From an uncultured Sulfitobacter sp. (GTDB lineage: Bacteria > Pseudomonadota > Alphaproteobacteria > Rhodobacterales > Rhodobacteraceae), in the NCBI RefSeq assembly GCF_947500075.1, contig NZ_CANMQS010000005.1, forward strand, positions 124,001-188,000: a stretch of DNA of 64,000 nt, given 5' to 3'. Shown here one piece after another: positions 9,423 through 17,276 of the stretch. The position numbers and the translations under genes are program-made. Each line of letters opens with the position of its first letter. Position 1 is the stretch's first letter. The notes beneath the pieces were generated by a model, which had not been told where the DNA came from, did not search any database, and saw only the letters and a program-made list of their open reading frames with translations.

Positions 9423-9853
9423 ACCTGCTGCGTCAGCCAGACACCCGTTGCCATCAGCGCAATGCCACCCGCCCGTGTCAGGCTGAGCGGTGAGACCTGC
9501 GCGCCGAAAAGGCCGAAGTGATCAATCGCGGCGGCGGACAGCAACTGCCCCAACAACACGAAAAACACCGCGTTGCCCAGCCCGAAATGCGGCGCGATAT
9601 AGGTGATGGTGAGGACGTAGAAAGCAATCAACGCTCCTGCCAGAAAGAGGTGTCTGGGCGCGGTCGCCAGCTTGCCCCATTGGTGCGGTCCCGTGACCAA
9701 AGCCACAACCAGACAGCTCAGAAATGCCACGACGAACAGCACTGTGGCGGCCGCCGCCGGTGCACCGATGGTGCGGCCCAAGGCGGCATTCATGGCCGCC
9801 AGCACCGGGATGCCGATGCCTGCCAGCAGCATGATGAAAGCATATTGGGCCAT
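9419..9853 (-). CDS. DMT-superfamily permease, YdcZ type (DUF606)
   Basis: 144 residues, nearly all hydrophobic, with about five membrane segments (YAFIMLLAGIGIPVLAAMNAAL, a second around AATVLFVVAFLSCLVVALV, a third around HLFLAGALIAFYVLTITYIA, and two more). This is the size and pattern of half-length YdcZ/DUF606 transporters. The substrate is unknown. The ATG at 9853 has GAGGA 8 nt upstream, located inside the 3' end of the lipoprotein gene. Confidence 0.8.
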   Translation of the reverse strand: MAQYAFIMLLAGIGIPVLAAMNAALGRTIGAPAAAATVLFVVAFLSCLVVALVTGPHQWGKLATAPRHLFLAGALIAFYVLTITYIAPHFGLGNAVFFVLLGQLLSAAAIDHFGLFGAQVSPLSLTRAGGIALMATGVWLTQQV

Positions 9854-9863
9854 CAGAGCGTCC

Positions 9864-10550
9864 TCATCCGCAAATCCCCTCCAGTTCGACCCCGTCCCAG
9901 GGCAGGCGCACATCTGACGTCCGGGTCTGCGGGAGCGTGGAGACAGGCATTTCCTGTGCGATCAGGTCATGCAACCGCTTGGTGCGCGGCGCGTCCGGAG
10001 CCAGCGCGCGGCAGCATACGTATTCCTCCACGATGGAGCCTTGCTGCTCAAACCCGAAATCCAGAAACTTCGGATCGCCCTCAATATCAAAAAGATAGGG
10101 GTCGCGTTGAAACCCGTGTTCCGTGGCCGCGCGCAGGGGGGAATAGCCGGTGACCTTGCGGTTCTGCCACTGCCAGACGTGGGTCGCCTCATGCGCCAGC
10201 AACATCGCGGCAATCAGGCCGATCTTTTCAGGATAGGCAGGCATGTAGTCATCCAGATACCAATCCTTGTCGAACAGCACCGTGTTGAACAAGGCAACAG
10301 CCGCCGGTTTGGTGGTGACAATGGCTTCGGTCTGGGGCGGCAGGATCAGCTCGCGACAGGTGGTGCGGGGCCGTGGTTTGCGCCGAAACGTCACCGACCG
10401 CGTCGGCGCGCCGTCGTTCACCCGCATCCGGTCAAGGTTCAGGCTCGGCCCGTGCACTGTCTCCAGAAAGGCGCGCTCATTGGGGGTCAGGGGGCGACCG
10501 CAGACGGTCAGCAACAGGAAGGACAGCAAAAGAACAAGGACACGGGTCAT
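9864..10550 (-). CDS. Exported protein with an HExxH motif
   Basis: 228 residues. An N-terminal hydrophobic stretch (TRVLVLLLSFLLLTVCG) looks like a signal peptide; C-G could be a lipobox cysteine, although valine at -1 is unusual. HEATHVWQWQNRK, about residues 112-124, carries the zinc-metallopeptidase HExxH signature. This pattern occurs in a Rhodobacteraceae group of uncharacterised proteins. Whether it is an active protease is not known. An in-frame GTG lies two codons upstream of the chosen ATG. Confidence 0.7.
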   Translation of the reverse strand: MTRVLVLLLSFLLLTVCGRPLTPNERAFLETVHGPSLNLDRMRVNDGAPTRSVTFRRKPRPRTTCRELILPPQTEAIVTTKPAAVALFNTVLFDKDWYLDDYMPAYPEKIGLIAAMLLAHEATHVWQWQNRKVTGYSPLRAATEHGFQRDPYLFDIEGDPKFLDFGFEQQGSIVEEYVCCRALAPDAPRTKRLHDLIAQEMPVSTLPQTRTSDVRLPWDGVELEGICG

Positions 10551-10592
10551 GGGCACAGTAAGGCGCGCGCCGCGCGGCGGCGCAAGGGGGAA

Positions 10593-10994
10593 TCAGCGCG
10601 CAAAGGTGGCTGTTGCAAGGGCCACTGGTTTGCCGCCGGGCAGGGCGGTCAGGGCGCAGCGGGTGAAGACCATGCTGCGGCCCGCGCGGGTGACTTCTGC
10701 CGTGGCGGTGATGCTGTCACCGGAGGCCGGACGCAGGAACTGCGTGTCCAGCGTGACCGTGCCCACCGGTTCCATCTGTCCAAAATGCCCGCCGCAGGCC
10801 AGCACCATCGCCGTGTCCGCCAAAGCCGTCAGCGCCTGGCCCGAGACGATCCCGCCCGTGCGGTTCAGCGCGTCGGTGATCGGGATTGTCAAAACGGTCC
10901 GGTCTGCGCTGATCTCCATCACGGTGGGCTGTAGGGCCAGCACCCAGGGGGCGAAGTTGTCTTCCAGAAAGGTTTGGGCGGTTTGGGGTGTCAT
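10593..10994 (-). CDS. PaaI-type hotdog thioesterase
   Basis: 133 residues with the PaaI hotdog signature: NRTGGIVSGQALTALADTAM (central helix), then VTLDTQFLRPASGDSITATAEV and a final strand pair. Such enzymes hydrolyse acyl-CoA esters in the cytoplasm. GGAG precedes the ATG at 10994. An upstream in-frame start would add only 19 proline-rich residues. Confidence 0.85.
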   Translation of the reverse strand: MTPQTAQTFLEDNFAPWVLALQPTVMEISADRTVLTIPITDALNRTGGIVSGQALTALADTAMVLACGGHFGQMEPVGTVTLDTQFLRPASGDSITATAEVTRAGRSMVFTRCALTALPGGKPVALATATFAR

Positions 10995-11032
10995 GGGGGG
11001 CTCCGGCAAGGGCAAGATGGGGGCTGCACCTC

Positions 11033-11056
11033 GTAGGATGGGTGATTTCACCCATC
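11033..11056. repeat. REP-like palindrome GTAGGATGGGTG...
   Basis: GTAGGATGGGTGATTTCACC plus CATC: the inner arms GATGGGTG and CACCCATC pair perfectly around ATTT. The same core recurs at 32.7-32.85 kb and 33.48-33.54 kb in this window. Confidence 0.6.
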
Positions 11057-11202
11057 AACCTCAACCCCGAAACCTCACCCCCGATGTTTCACGCCTCTGA
11101 CGTCTCCGTGTGAATTCGTGACCGTTCGGTCCCTTTTTGTGTCACCCCAATGCCCCCATCTCTATCAGATCGCAGGGGCGAACTGCTCCCGCGGCGCACA
11201 CC

Positions 11203-11221
11203 GCAGCGGAGGCACCGCTGC
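11203..11221 (+). promoter_or_regulatory. Leader hairpin before the 28-codon ORF
   Basis: GCAGCGG (11203-11209) pairs with CCGCTGC (11215-11221). The stem ends directly before the AAAGGAAA ribosome site of the small ORF and could control its translation or stabilise a short transcript. Confidence 0.4.
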
Positions 11222-11237
11222 CTGGAAAGGAAACGCT

Positions 11238-11324
11238 ATGATCCGTGTACTTGCCCCCACCGCCTTTGGTTTTGCCGCCTTGATGACCGTCTGGTGCCTG
11301 ACCGCACTGACCTACATGATGTGA
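11238..11324 (+). CDS. Putative 28-residue single-pass membrane peptide
   Basis: MIRVLAPTAFGF...TYMM, 28 residues, nearly all hydrophobic: one membrane span. Support comes from context. GGAAAGGAAA lies about 7 nt before the ATG, a leader hairpin precedes it, and a strong terminator begins 20 nt after the stop, so a short dedicated transcript of roughly 200 nt is plausible. I do not recognise the family. Alternatively the locus encodes a small RNA with an incidental ORF. Confidence 0.5.
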   Translation: MIRVLAPTAFGFAALMTVWCLTALTYMM

Positions 11325-11343
11325 CCCTTCGACCATCCTCCCG

Positions 11344-11388
11344 AAAAAGGCGCGCTCCGATTGATCTGGATCAGAGCGCGCCTTTTTT
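11344..11388 (+). terminator. Strong intrinsic terminator
   Basis: AAAAAGGCGCGCTC (11344-11357) pairs with GAGCGCGCCTTTTTT (11374-11388): a long GC stem followed by six T. It ends the small-ORF transcript before the cytochrome c gene. Confidence 0.85.
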
Positions 11389-11431
11389 GCTGCGTGCAGG
11401 CTTCTTGCAGCCCAATGCACAGGAGTGACCC

Positions 11432-11824
11432 ATGAAAATTCTCACAACCCTCGCCCTCATCTGCGCCCCTCTTGCGGCTCTGGCCCAGGACGCGGAGGTG
11501 GGCGAAGCCCTCTACCAGACCCACTGCGCCGCCTGCCACGGGATCGAAGCCACAGGCAACGGCCCCATGGCGCCGATCCTGACCCTGCAACCGCCGAACC
11601 TGCGGACGCTTACGGCGCGCCATGATGGCGTGTTCCCCGTGGTGCGCGTGGTGACACGCATCGACGGGCGCGATCCGTTGGTCGCCCATGGCTCGCCGAT
11701 GCCGGTCTATGGGGATTTCTTTGAGGGGGACGATACGGCGCTGAAGGCGGAGACCGGGCAGCCGATCATGACGAGCCGGGCGATTGTGGATTTGGTGGCG
11801 TATTTGGAGGGGGTGCAGGAGTAG
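11432..11824 (+). CDS. Periplasmic class I cytochrome c
   Basis: 130 residues. The signal peptide MKILTTLALICAPLAALA is followed by the haem-binding motif CAACH at about residues 32-36. MPVY further on may supply the axial methionine. A C-terminal helix (AIVDLVAYLEGVQE) is typical of mono-haem cytochromes c that shuttle electrons in the periplasm. AGGAG lies 7 nt before the ATG. The partner oxidoreductase is not in the window. Confidence 0.88.
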   Translation: MKILTTLALICAPLAALAQDAEVGEALYQTHCAACHGIEATGNGPMAPILTLQPPNLRTLTARHDGVFPVVRVVTRIDGRDPLVAHGSPMPVYGDFFEGDDTALKAETGQPIMTSRAIVDLVAYLEGVQE

Positions 11825-11845
11825 GGTGCGCATTTATTGCGCACC
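11825..11845. terminator. Hairpin after the cytochrome c gene
   Basis: GGTGCGCA (11825-11832) and TGCGCACC (11838-11845) form a perfect 8-bp stem with a 5-nt loop, directly after the stop. Only a short T stretch follows. It may act as terminator or be another short dispersed palindrome. Confidence 0.45.
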
Positions 11846-11874
11846 TTCTAACCTGCGTTTTATCTCTAGTACCA

Positions 11875-12642
11875 TCAGTCGATCTCGTAAATGAGAGCAG
11901 ATAATCGAGAAAGCGGAATGAAATTAAACGCAGTTCTCGAAGCGTTCGTAAGGATCCCAACTAAACGCAACTCTAATCCGACAACACTTTCGACAATTGC
12001 AAACACAGGACCACCACTCATCCCATTAGGATCGAAGTCAATTGGGGCTTCTGGAATAAATGAAAGTCGGTCTCGAAGTAAGGGTTCAGTTTCCACACCC
12101 CAAACAACATTTGGCCCAATCGCGTATGTGTTCATATCATAGTCAATGATGTTTCGATGGCTTGGATATCCGACAGCCGCGACCAGAACAGGTTTTGGCG
12201 TCGGAGCATCTATGTCAAACTTCGTCAGTTCAAACCAATTCGATCTCGCTAGTTTCCCAGCCATGACGAGGTCGGTGAATTCATAAGCTAAGCAATCAAA
12301 ACTACTCTCGGTGCCACAGGTTTCTTCAGGAAATATTGCTCGGTGGCTTGATATGAAGGTCTTCCTACACTCTGCCGTCAATATCAGTTCATCGAACCCG
12401 TAGCCTGGAATTCTTGACTGATGCAAGCTTGTGAGCACGAAATGCTTGTCGCCAAATCTGCAACGGGTGAGCGAGCCGGATTTGCTAAGTCCATATTCTT
12501 CCAATTCATGTGCATTGAATATCGCCGGATCAGCAAAGCGTTCGATGTATTCACCAAGACTATTGGCTGGGACCTGTAAACCGCCATGAGAAATAGATGT
12601 AGATACTCTTGAACCAACAATTGTTTCAAATATACCCCTCAA
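11875..12642 (-). CDS. Trypsin-like serine protease domain protein, AT-rich and probably acquired
   Basis: 255 residues. DPNGMSGGPVFAI near residue 208 matches the catalytic serine region GxSGGPVF of chymotrypsin-fold proteases, and FVLTSLHQ near residue 68 could hold the histidine. No signal peptide is seen, so a cytoplasmic role is likely. The start is TTG, overlapping the parE stop (TTGA), with GGAGGAG 8 nt upstream inside parE: translational coupling to parE. The DNA is clearly AT-richer than its neighbours and uses AGA/ATA-type codons, which suggests horizontal acquisition. The fold call is moderate; the Asp of the triad was not located. Confidence 0.65.
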   Translation of the reverse strand: MRGIFETIVGSRVSTSISHGGLQVPANSLGEYIERFADPAIFNAHELEEYGLSKSGSLTRCRFGDKHFVLTSLHQSRIPGYGFDELILTAECRKTFISSHRAIFPEETCGTESSFDCLAYEFTDLVMAGKLARSNWFELTKFDIDAPTPKPVLVAAVGYPSHRNIIDYDMNTYAIGPNVVWGVETEPLLRDRLSFIPEAPIDFDPNGMSGGPVFAIVESVVGLELRLVGILTNASRTAFNFIPLSRLSALIYEID

Positions 12643-14600
12643 ACATCCAACTCCTCCACATACTTCGCATTCTCCTGAATATACGCAAACCGCAGCTCCG
12701 GCTTCTTCCCCATCAGCCGCTCCACCAGATCCCCGGTCTCCCCCGGCAGGTCCTCATCCACCGTCACCCGGATCAACTTCCGGGTCGCAGGATCCATCGT
12801 GGTCTCCTTGAGGTCCTTCGCATCCATCTCCCCCAAGCCTTTGAACCGCTGCAAATCAATCTTGCCTTTGCCGCCCAGACCCTTCTCCAGCCAGTAATTC
12901 TTCTCCGCATCATCCGCCACATAGAGCCGCTTGGCCCCCTGCGTCAGCCGGAACAGCGGCGGGCAGGCCAGATAGAGATGCCCGTGGTCAATCAACGGCC
13001 GCATCTGCGTAAAGAAGAATGTCATCAGCAGGGACGCGATATGCGCGCCGTCCACATCCGCGTCTGTCATGATGATGATCTTGTCATAGCGCAGATCGTC
13101 CAGATTGAACTTCGTGCCCATGCCACAGCCCAAAGCCTCGCACAGGTCATTGATCTCCGCATTGGTGTTCAGCTTGCCCGAGGCCGCGCCCAGCACGTTC
13201 AAAATCTTGCCTTTCAGCGGCAACAGGGCTTGGGTCTTGCGGTCGCGTGCCCCTTTACCAGAACCACCGGCAGAATCCCCCTCCACGATGAACAACTCCG
13301 TCCCTTCGCGGTCCTTCGAGGTGCAATCGGTCAGCTTGCCGGGCAGGCGCAGCTTCTTGGTGGCGGATTTGCGCGCGGTTTCTTTCTCCTGCCGCCTGCG
13401 CATCCGCTCTTCCGCGCGCAGGACAAGGAAATCGAGGATCGCTCCCGCGGATTTCGTATCCGCCGCCAGCCAGTTGTCAAAGTGGTCGCGCACCGCACCT
13501 TCGGTCATTTTCTGCGCGGATTCCGTGCTCAAACGATCCTTCGTCTGCCCTACAAACGCCGGGTCCGCGATGAAGCAGGACACCAAGGCACAGCCGCCAG
13601 ACATCAGGTCCTCCCGCGTGATCTGCCCTGCCTTGCGGTTGTTCGCCAACTCCCCATACGCCTTGATGCCCTTGAGGATCGCCGCCCAGAACCCGGCCAC
13701 ATGGGTGCCGCCTTCGGGCGTGGGCACGGTGTTACAATAGGATTGGATGAACCCGTCCCGCGAGGGGGTCCAGTTGATCGCCCATTCCACTTTGCCTGCC
13801 GCGCCAAACTTCTCACCAAAATCGACCGAGCCGGAAAATGCCGCCTCCGAATAGGTCGTGGCCCCTGATAGCGTCTCCGTCAGATACTCCGACAAGCCGC
13901 CCGGAAAATGGAACGTCGCCTCCTGCGGCGTATCCCCATCGGCAATCTCCGATTTCCAGCGGATTTCCACGCCTGAGAACAGATAGGCCTTCGACTTCAC
14001 CGATTTATAGAGCAACGCAGGCCGGAAGCGGTGGCTGCCGAAGATCTCCTCATCCGCGTGGAAGGTCACCGTTGTGCCCCGCCGGTTCGGGGCCGCGCCC
14101 ACCTTCTCCAGCTTGCCCAAAGGCACCCCACGCGAAAACCGCTGTTCATAGACCTCTTTGTTGCGCGCAACCTGCACCACCATGCTGTCGGACAATGCGT
14201 TGACCACAGACGATCCAACCCCGTTCAAACCGCCGGAGGTCTGATAGGCCTTGCCCGAAAACTTGCCGCCTGCGTGCAGCGTACACAGGATCACCTCCAA
14301 AGCGGATTTGTCGGGAAACTTCGGGTGCGGATCAATCGGAATGCCACGCCCGTTGTCGCGGATGGTGATCGCGTAGTCAGCGTGCAATTCCACTTCGATC
14401 CGGGTGGCATGACCTGCCACCGCCTCATCCATGGAGTTGTCCAGCACCTCCGCCACCATATGGTGCAACGCGCGCTCATCCGTGCCGCCGATGTACATGC
14501 CCGGCCGCAGGCGCACGGCCTCCAGCCCCTCCAATACCTCGATGGAGGAGGCGTCATACTTCTGCGGCTCGGCACCGTCTCCTGACAGCAGATCATTCAT
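12639..14600 (-). CDS. parE: DNA topoisomerase IV subunit B
   Basis: 653 residues of the GyrB/ParE family: EVLEGLEAVRLRPGMYIGG, the GHKL ATPase Bergerat fold (LDNSMDEAVAGH, DNGRGIPIDPHPK, GGLNGVGSSVVNALS), then the TOPRIM domain (FIVEGDSAGGSGKGARDR and IIMTDADVDGAHI) and the C-terminal QRFKGLGEMDAKDLKETTMDPATR block. The lack of a GyrB-type insert and the roughly 650-residue length fit ParE. The ATG at 14600 (MNDLLSGD) fits the family start; another in-frame ATG lies six codons upstream. Confidence 0.95.
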   Translation of the reverse strand: MNDLLSGDGAEPQKYDASSIEVLEGLEAVRLRPGMYIGGTDERALHHMVAEVLDNSMDEAVAGHATRIEVELHADYAITIRDNGRGIPIDPHPKFPDKSALEVILCTLHAGGKFSGKAYQTSGGLNGVGSSVVNALSDSMVVQVARNKEVYEQRFSRGVPLGKLEKVGAAPNRRGTTVTFHADEEIFGSHRFRPALLYKSVKSKAYLFSGVEIRWKSEIADGDTPQEATFHFPGGLSEYLTETLSGATTYSEAAFSGSVDFGEKFGAAGKVEWAINWTPSRDGFIQSYCNTVPTPEGGTHVAGFWAAILKGIKAYGELANNRKAGQITREDLMSGGCALVSCFIADPAFVGQTKDRLSTESAQKMTEGAVRDHFDNWLAADTKSAGAILDFLVLRAEERMRRRQEKETARKSATKKLRLPGKLTDCTSKDREGTELFIVEGDSAGGSGKGARDRKTQALLPLKGKILNVLGAASGKLNTNAEINDLCEALGCGMGTKFNLDDLRYDKIIIMTDADVDGAHIASLLMTFFFTQMRPLIDHGHLYLACPPLFRLTQGAKRLYVADDAEKNYWLEKGLGGKGKIDLQRFKGLGEMDAKDLKETTMDPATRKLIRVTVDEDLPGETGDLVERLMGKKPELRFAYIQENAKYVEELDV

Positions 14601-14747
14601 GCGCGATGGCCTCATCATTGTTGCTTTTGTTGGACACAGACTATGCCAGAGCGGGCAGGGTGGGGGAAGGGCAGATCGGTGGCGAAAAGGGCTTTCCTTT
14701 TGCGTCTTTCAGCGTATCTAGCGCGATGAGATGTGCATGAGGCCGCC

Positions 14748-15425
14748 ATGACCGATCAATCCCAGCCCCCCGTCGTTGAAACCCTGCGCAGCCTGCCCAA
14801 CTGGCGCTACATGTTGCAGGAATGTGATGAGCTTTACCGCTACCTGCCCGCAGGTGGCAGTGACCGGATCAGGGGCCATCAGCGCAAGGTGCGCGAAGCG
14901 ATCAGCAGGCTGCTCAAGCGCAATGGCGAGGTGCGTTTGCAGCCGCGTGCGGAGAAACCTGTCACCGCCCATCTGCGCCGCGCGCTGGATGAGGGGCGGC
15001 AGGGGGTGTTGGCCCCTGCCGTACGGGCGCTCGATGCCGTGGCGCCCTGCCTCAGCTGGCAGTATGGGTATGAGAAAGTGCCCAAGGGCCTGCAAAACAC
15101 CTTCGCCTATGCAGAGATCGCGGGCACCAATGGCCCGATCCTCAGTGATGAGATCATCCTTGGCGTTGTCCTTTTCGCCCCCGGCTGTACATACCCCGCG
15201 CATGCGCACAAGGGGATTACCGAAAGCTATGTCTGCATGTCCGGTGCGGTGTCAGAGAACCATCAGGGTGTCTATGTGCCCGGCTCGATGATCTTCAACC
15301 CGCCCGATCATTTGCACCGCATCACCGTGGGCGACCGGGAGCCTGCGCTGCTGGTTTACGCGTGGATCGGCGACAAGGCCGATCTGCACAATCAGAAGAT
15401 GGTGTTTACCCGCAGCCGGAAGTGA
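14748..15425 (+). CDS. dddL: Cupin DMSP lyase, DddL-like
   Basis: 225 residues. The C-terminal cupin carries H152-x-H154-x4-E159 (AHAHKGITESY) and a second motif PGSMIFNPPDHLHRI with H188/H190, a metal-binding set. The helical N-terminal half with HQRKVREAISRLLKRNG and VPKGLQNTFAYAEIAG resembles DddL of Sulfitobacter as I remember it; DddQ and DddW are shorter. DddL cleaves dimethylsulfoniopropionate to DMS and acrylate in the cytoplasm. GAGG lies 5-6 nt before the ATG. It stands alone; no transporter or acrylate genes are adjacent. Assignment to DddL rather than another cupin is likely but not proven. Confidence 0.75.
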   Translation: MTDQSQPPVVETLRSLPNWRYMLQECDELYRYLPAGGSDRIRGHQRKVREAISRLLKRNGEVRLQPRAEKPVTAHLRRALDEGRQGVLAPAVRALDAVAPCLSWQYGYEKVPKGLQNTFAYAEIAGTNGPILSDEIILGVVLFAPGCTYPAHAHKGITESYVCMSGAVSENHQGVYVPGSMIFNPPDHLHRITVGDREPALLVYAWIGDKADLHNQKMVFTRSRK

Positions 15426-15806
15426 TCAGCCAGCGGCCTTTCGGCGCAGCCAGGCAGCCAGATCGTCTTCGTCCATGCGCCGCTGTGCCACTTCGCGGAT
15501 CAGGTCGCCGGCTTCAACCGCCGCATGATCCAGTTCGACGCCGTTCAAGGCAAGGCAAACGTCCATGGCCTGATGCGCTGTGCGCTTGTTGGCGTCGTTG
15601 AAGACATGCCCGGTGGCGATGGCCACACAGTAGGCGGCCGCCAGATCAAAGACATCTGTAATCATGCCGTAGACAAGCCGATTGTCGACCCGCCCCAGCG
15701 CGCCGTCCAATGACTTGTCTCCCGCCATGCCCTGCAATTCGCCGGGGTTCAAAACCGCGTCGTGAATGGCGTCTACCATCCCGGCATCCAAAAGAACGTA
15801 GGTCAT
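15426..15806 (-). CDS. doc: Doc-type Fic toxin
   Basis: 126 residues. The Fic/Doc motif HVFNDANKR lies at residues 67-75 with all key positions kept (His, Phe, Asp, Asn, Lys-Arg). Doc toxins phosphorylate EF-Tu and stop translation. The gene follows and overlaps the Phd antitoxin gene by 4 nt, the standard order. An intact motif suggests an active toxin. Confidence 0.9.
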   Translation of the reverse strand: MTYVLLDAGMVDAIHDAVLNPGELQGMAGDKSLDGALGRVDNRLVYGMITDVFDLAAAYCVAIATGHVFNDANKRTAHQAMDVCLALNGVELDHAAVEAGDLIREVAQRRMDEDDLAAWLRRKAAG

Positions 15807-16051
15807 TTGTCTTTGAGGTAATCAAGCACGGGCTGGTTGATGTGGCGGCGGCTTTCAATCGCCTCCATCACCTCATCCAGTGTCGCGTAGCGTGGCTCTT
15901 CCTGCAATGTCGCCTCCGTCGGCACAAAATACCCCACACATCTGGAGTTTTTCATGATCGCAACCGGTTTTCCGCCGGAACGTTCCAGCACCTTATGCGG
16001 CTCGCGCATCTCGGTCATGGTGGCGATGTGGTTGGTCAAAATGCGTGTCAT
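15803..16051 (-). CDS. phd: Phd/YefM-family antitoxin
   Basis: 82 residues: an N-terminal MTRILTNHIATMTEMREPHKVLERSGGKPVAIMKNSRCVGYFV Phd DNA-binding domain, then a C-terminal tail that should thread into Doc. It is expected to neutralise Doc and repress the operon. A palindrome (16068-16087) lies 17 nt upstream of the ATG. Confidence 0.88.
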   Translation of the reverse strand: MTRILTNHIATMTEMREPHKVLERSGGKPVAIMKNSRCVGYFVPTEATLQEEPRYATLDEVMEAIESRRHINQPVLDYLKDK

Positions 16052-16067
16052 GGGGTGTGCTCCATAA

Positions 16068-16087
16068 TGTGTATTTCAATATACACA
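16068..16087. promoter_or_regulatory. Probable Phd operator
   Basis: TGTGTAT and ATACACA flank TTCAAT, a perfect 7-bp inverted repeat in the phd promoter region. The GTGTA/TACAC half-sites resemble the GTGTACAC core reported for P1 Phd, so autoregulation is likely. Confidence 0.6.
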
Positions 16088-16121
16088 CCCCCGCCAAATC
16101 TGCAACCCCAACGCCCCACCT

Positions 16122-16243
16122 AGAGCAGCCGACCCAAAACCTGAGGCACTCAGTTGCGCAGAAAGGCCCCGGCTGCGCCGCGACGCTTGGTCCTGGGAAA
16201 ATTCTGTTTGGCTGAGGGCCTCAGGTTTTGGGTCGGCTGCTCT
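16122..16243. repeat. Long inverted repeat at the end of the EamA gene
   Basis: The arms 16122-16153 and 16212-16243 are 32 bp each with a single mismatch, and the outer 26 bp are perfect. The spacer is 58 bp. The right arm encodes the last codons and stop of the EamA gene, so the gene end has been copied in inverted orientation just downstream. There is no T run and no transposase. It could form a very stable cruciform or RNA hairpin serving as a terminator, or be a small mobile-element scar. Confidence 0.7.
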
Positions 16244-17135
16244 CGGCCGGAGTCGGCCTCCGCCGCCGCACCGAAATCAGCAGCCCCAGGGTCAGCACAA
16301 CCAGCGCAAGAACGCCAACCCAGCTCAGCGTTTCGCCCAGGATCAATGCCCCCAGCAACGCGCCGCCCCCCGGCACAGCCGCCAGAATGGACGAGGTGTT
16401 GGCATTGCCAATCGCGCGCGAGGCATGGGCGATGAACAAAAGCCCCATCAGGTTCGGCACAAACCCCTGATACACCGCCTGCACCAAAAGCGGCCCCATC
16501 GGCGCCTCCGCCAGTCCGGAGGGCAGCCATAACGCCCAGACCGGCAGATAAAGAACCGCGTTCACAATGGTGCCGCAAAAGATGATCTGCATCGGGCCCA
16601 GCGCCCAGCGTTCGGACAGGATCATGAAGGTGGCAAAGAACATCGCGCCAATGACAAACAGAATGTCCCCGATCCACGCATCCGCCCCCGCCTTGGCGCT
16701 GCCTTCCCATGACAGCACCGCCGCCGCCACAAGGATCAACCCCGCGCCGATCACCTGTCGTACGCCGGGCCGCAGGCGAAACAGGACAATGCCGAACAGG
16801 ATACTGATCAAGGGCAGCACCCCGTTCATGAAAATCCCGCCATGAGCGGCGGGGGCATACAGAAATCCCGAAAAGACGATGAGAATGTAAATCGGCCCCA
16901 GAACGAAGGCCAAAACCGCGATCCTGTGCAGCGCCATCCCCCGCCATGGCTTGTAATAAAGACACAACGGCAGCGCCACGATGGCCGCAAGCCCATAGCG
17001 CATCGCGGCCAGATCATAAACCGTCAGCCCGCTGTCTTCGGCCACACGGCTCACGATCAGCCAGAACGACCAGACCAGAACGATGCTCCACGCAGCAGCG
17101 AAACCCGTGACGGTTGGGGAAGGGCGGGAAAACAT
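16221..17135 (-). CDS. EamA/DMT-family transporter
   Basis: 304 residues with about ten hydrophobic segments arranged as two EamA repeats (for example WSIVLVWSFWLIVSRV first, and the second opening near FVIGAMFFATFMILSERW). DMT transporters export or import small metabolites; the substrate is unknown. The last six codons and stop lie within one arm of the 32-bp inverted repeat, so the C-terminal ESSRPKT may not be ancestral. Confidence 0.85.
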   Translation of the reverse strand: MFSRPSPTVTGFAAAWSIVLVWSFWLIVSRVAEDSGLTVYDLAAMRYGLAAIVALPLCLYYKPWRGMALHRIAVLAFVLGPIYILIVFSGFLYAPAAHGGIFMNGVLPLISILFGIVLFRLRPGVRQVIGAGLILVAAAVLSWEGSAKAGADAWIGDILFVIGAMFFATFMILSERWALGPMQIIFCGTIVNAVLYLPVWALWLPSGLAEAPMGPLLVQAVYQGFVPNLMGLLFIAHASRAIGNANTSSILAAVPGGGALLGALILGETLSWVGVLALVVLTLGLLISVRRRRPTPAESSRPKT

Positions 17136-17276
17136 CTGCGGGCACTCGGCTCAAAAGGCAGGGACCTGTGCCCCCGCCCAGCAGTAGAGGGCCTGCACGG
17201 GGCTGGCAACCCGGTTGGGTTCGGTCTCAATGCCCGTTATACCTCACCCAAACCCTATCGCATGGAAATGACCCTC

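Noticed and set aside
9864..10550. Confident secreted metalloprotease call from HExxH
   Set aside because: HExxH occurs by chance in helices and no third ligand was recognised, so only the motif is reported.
16122..16243. Insertion-sequence terminal repeats
   Set aside because: The 58-bp interior is too short for a transposase and no target duplication is evident.
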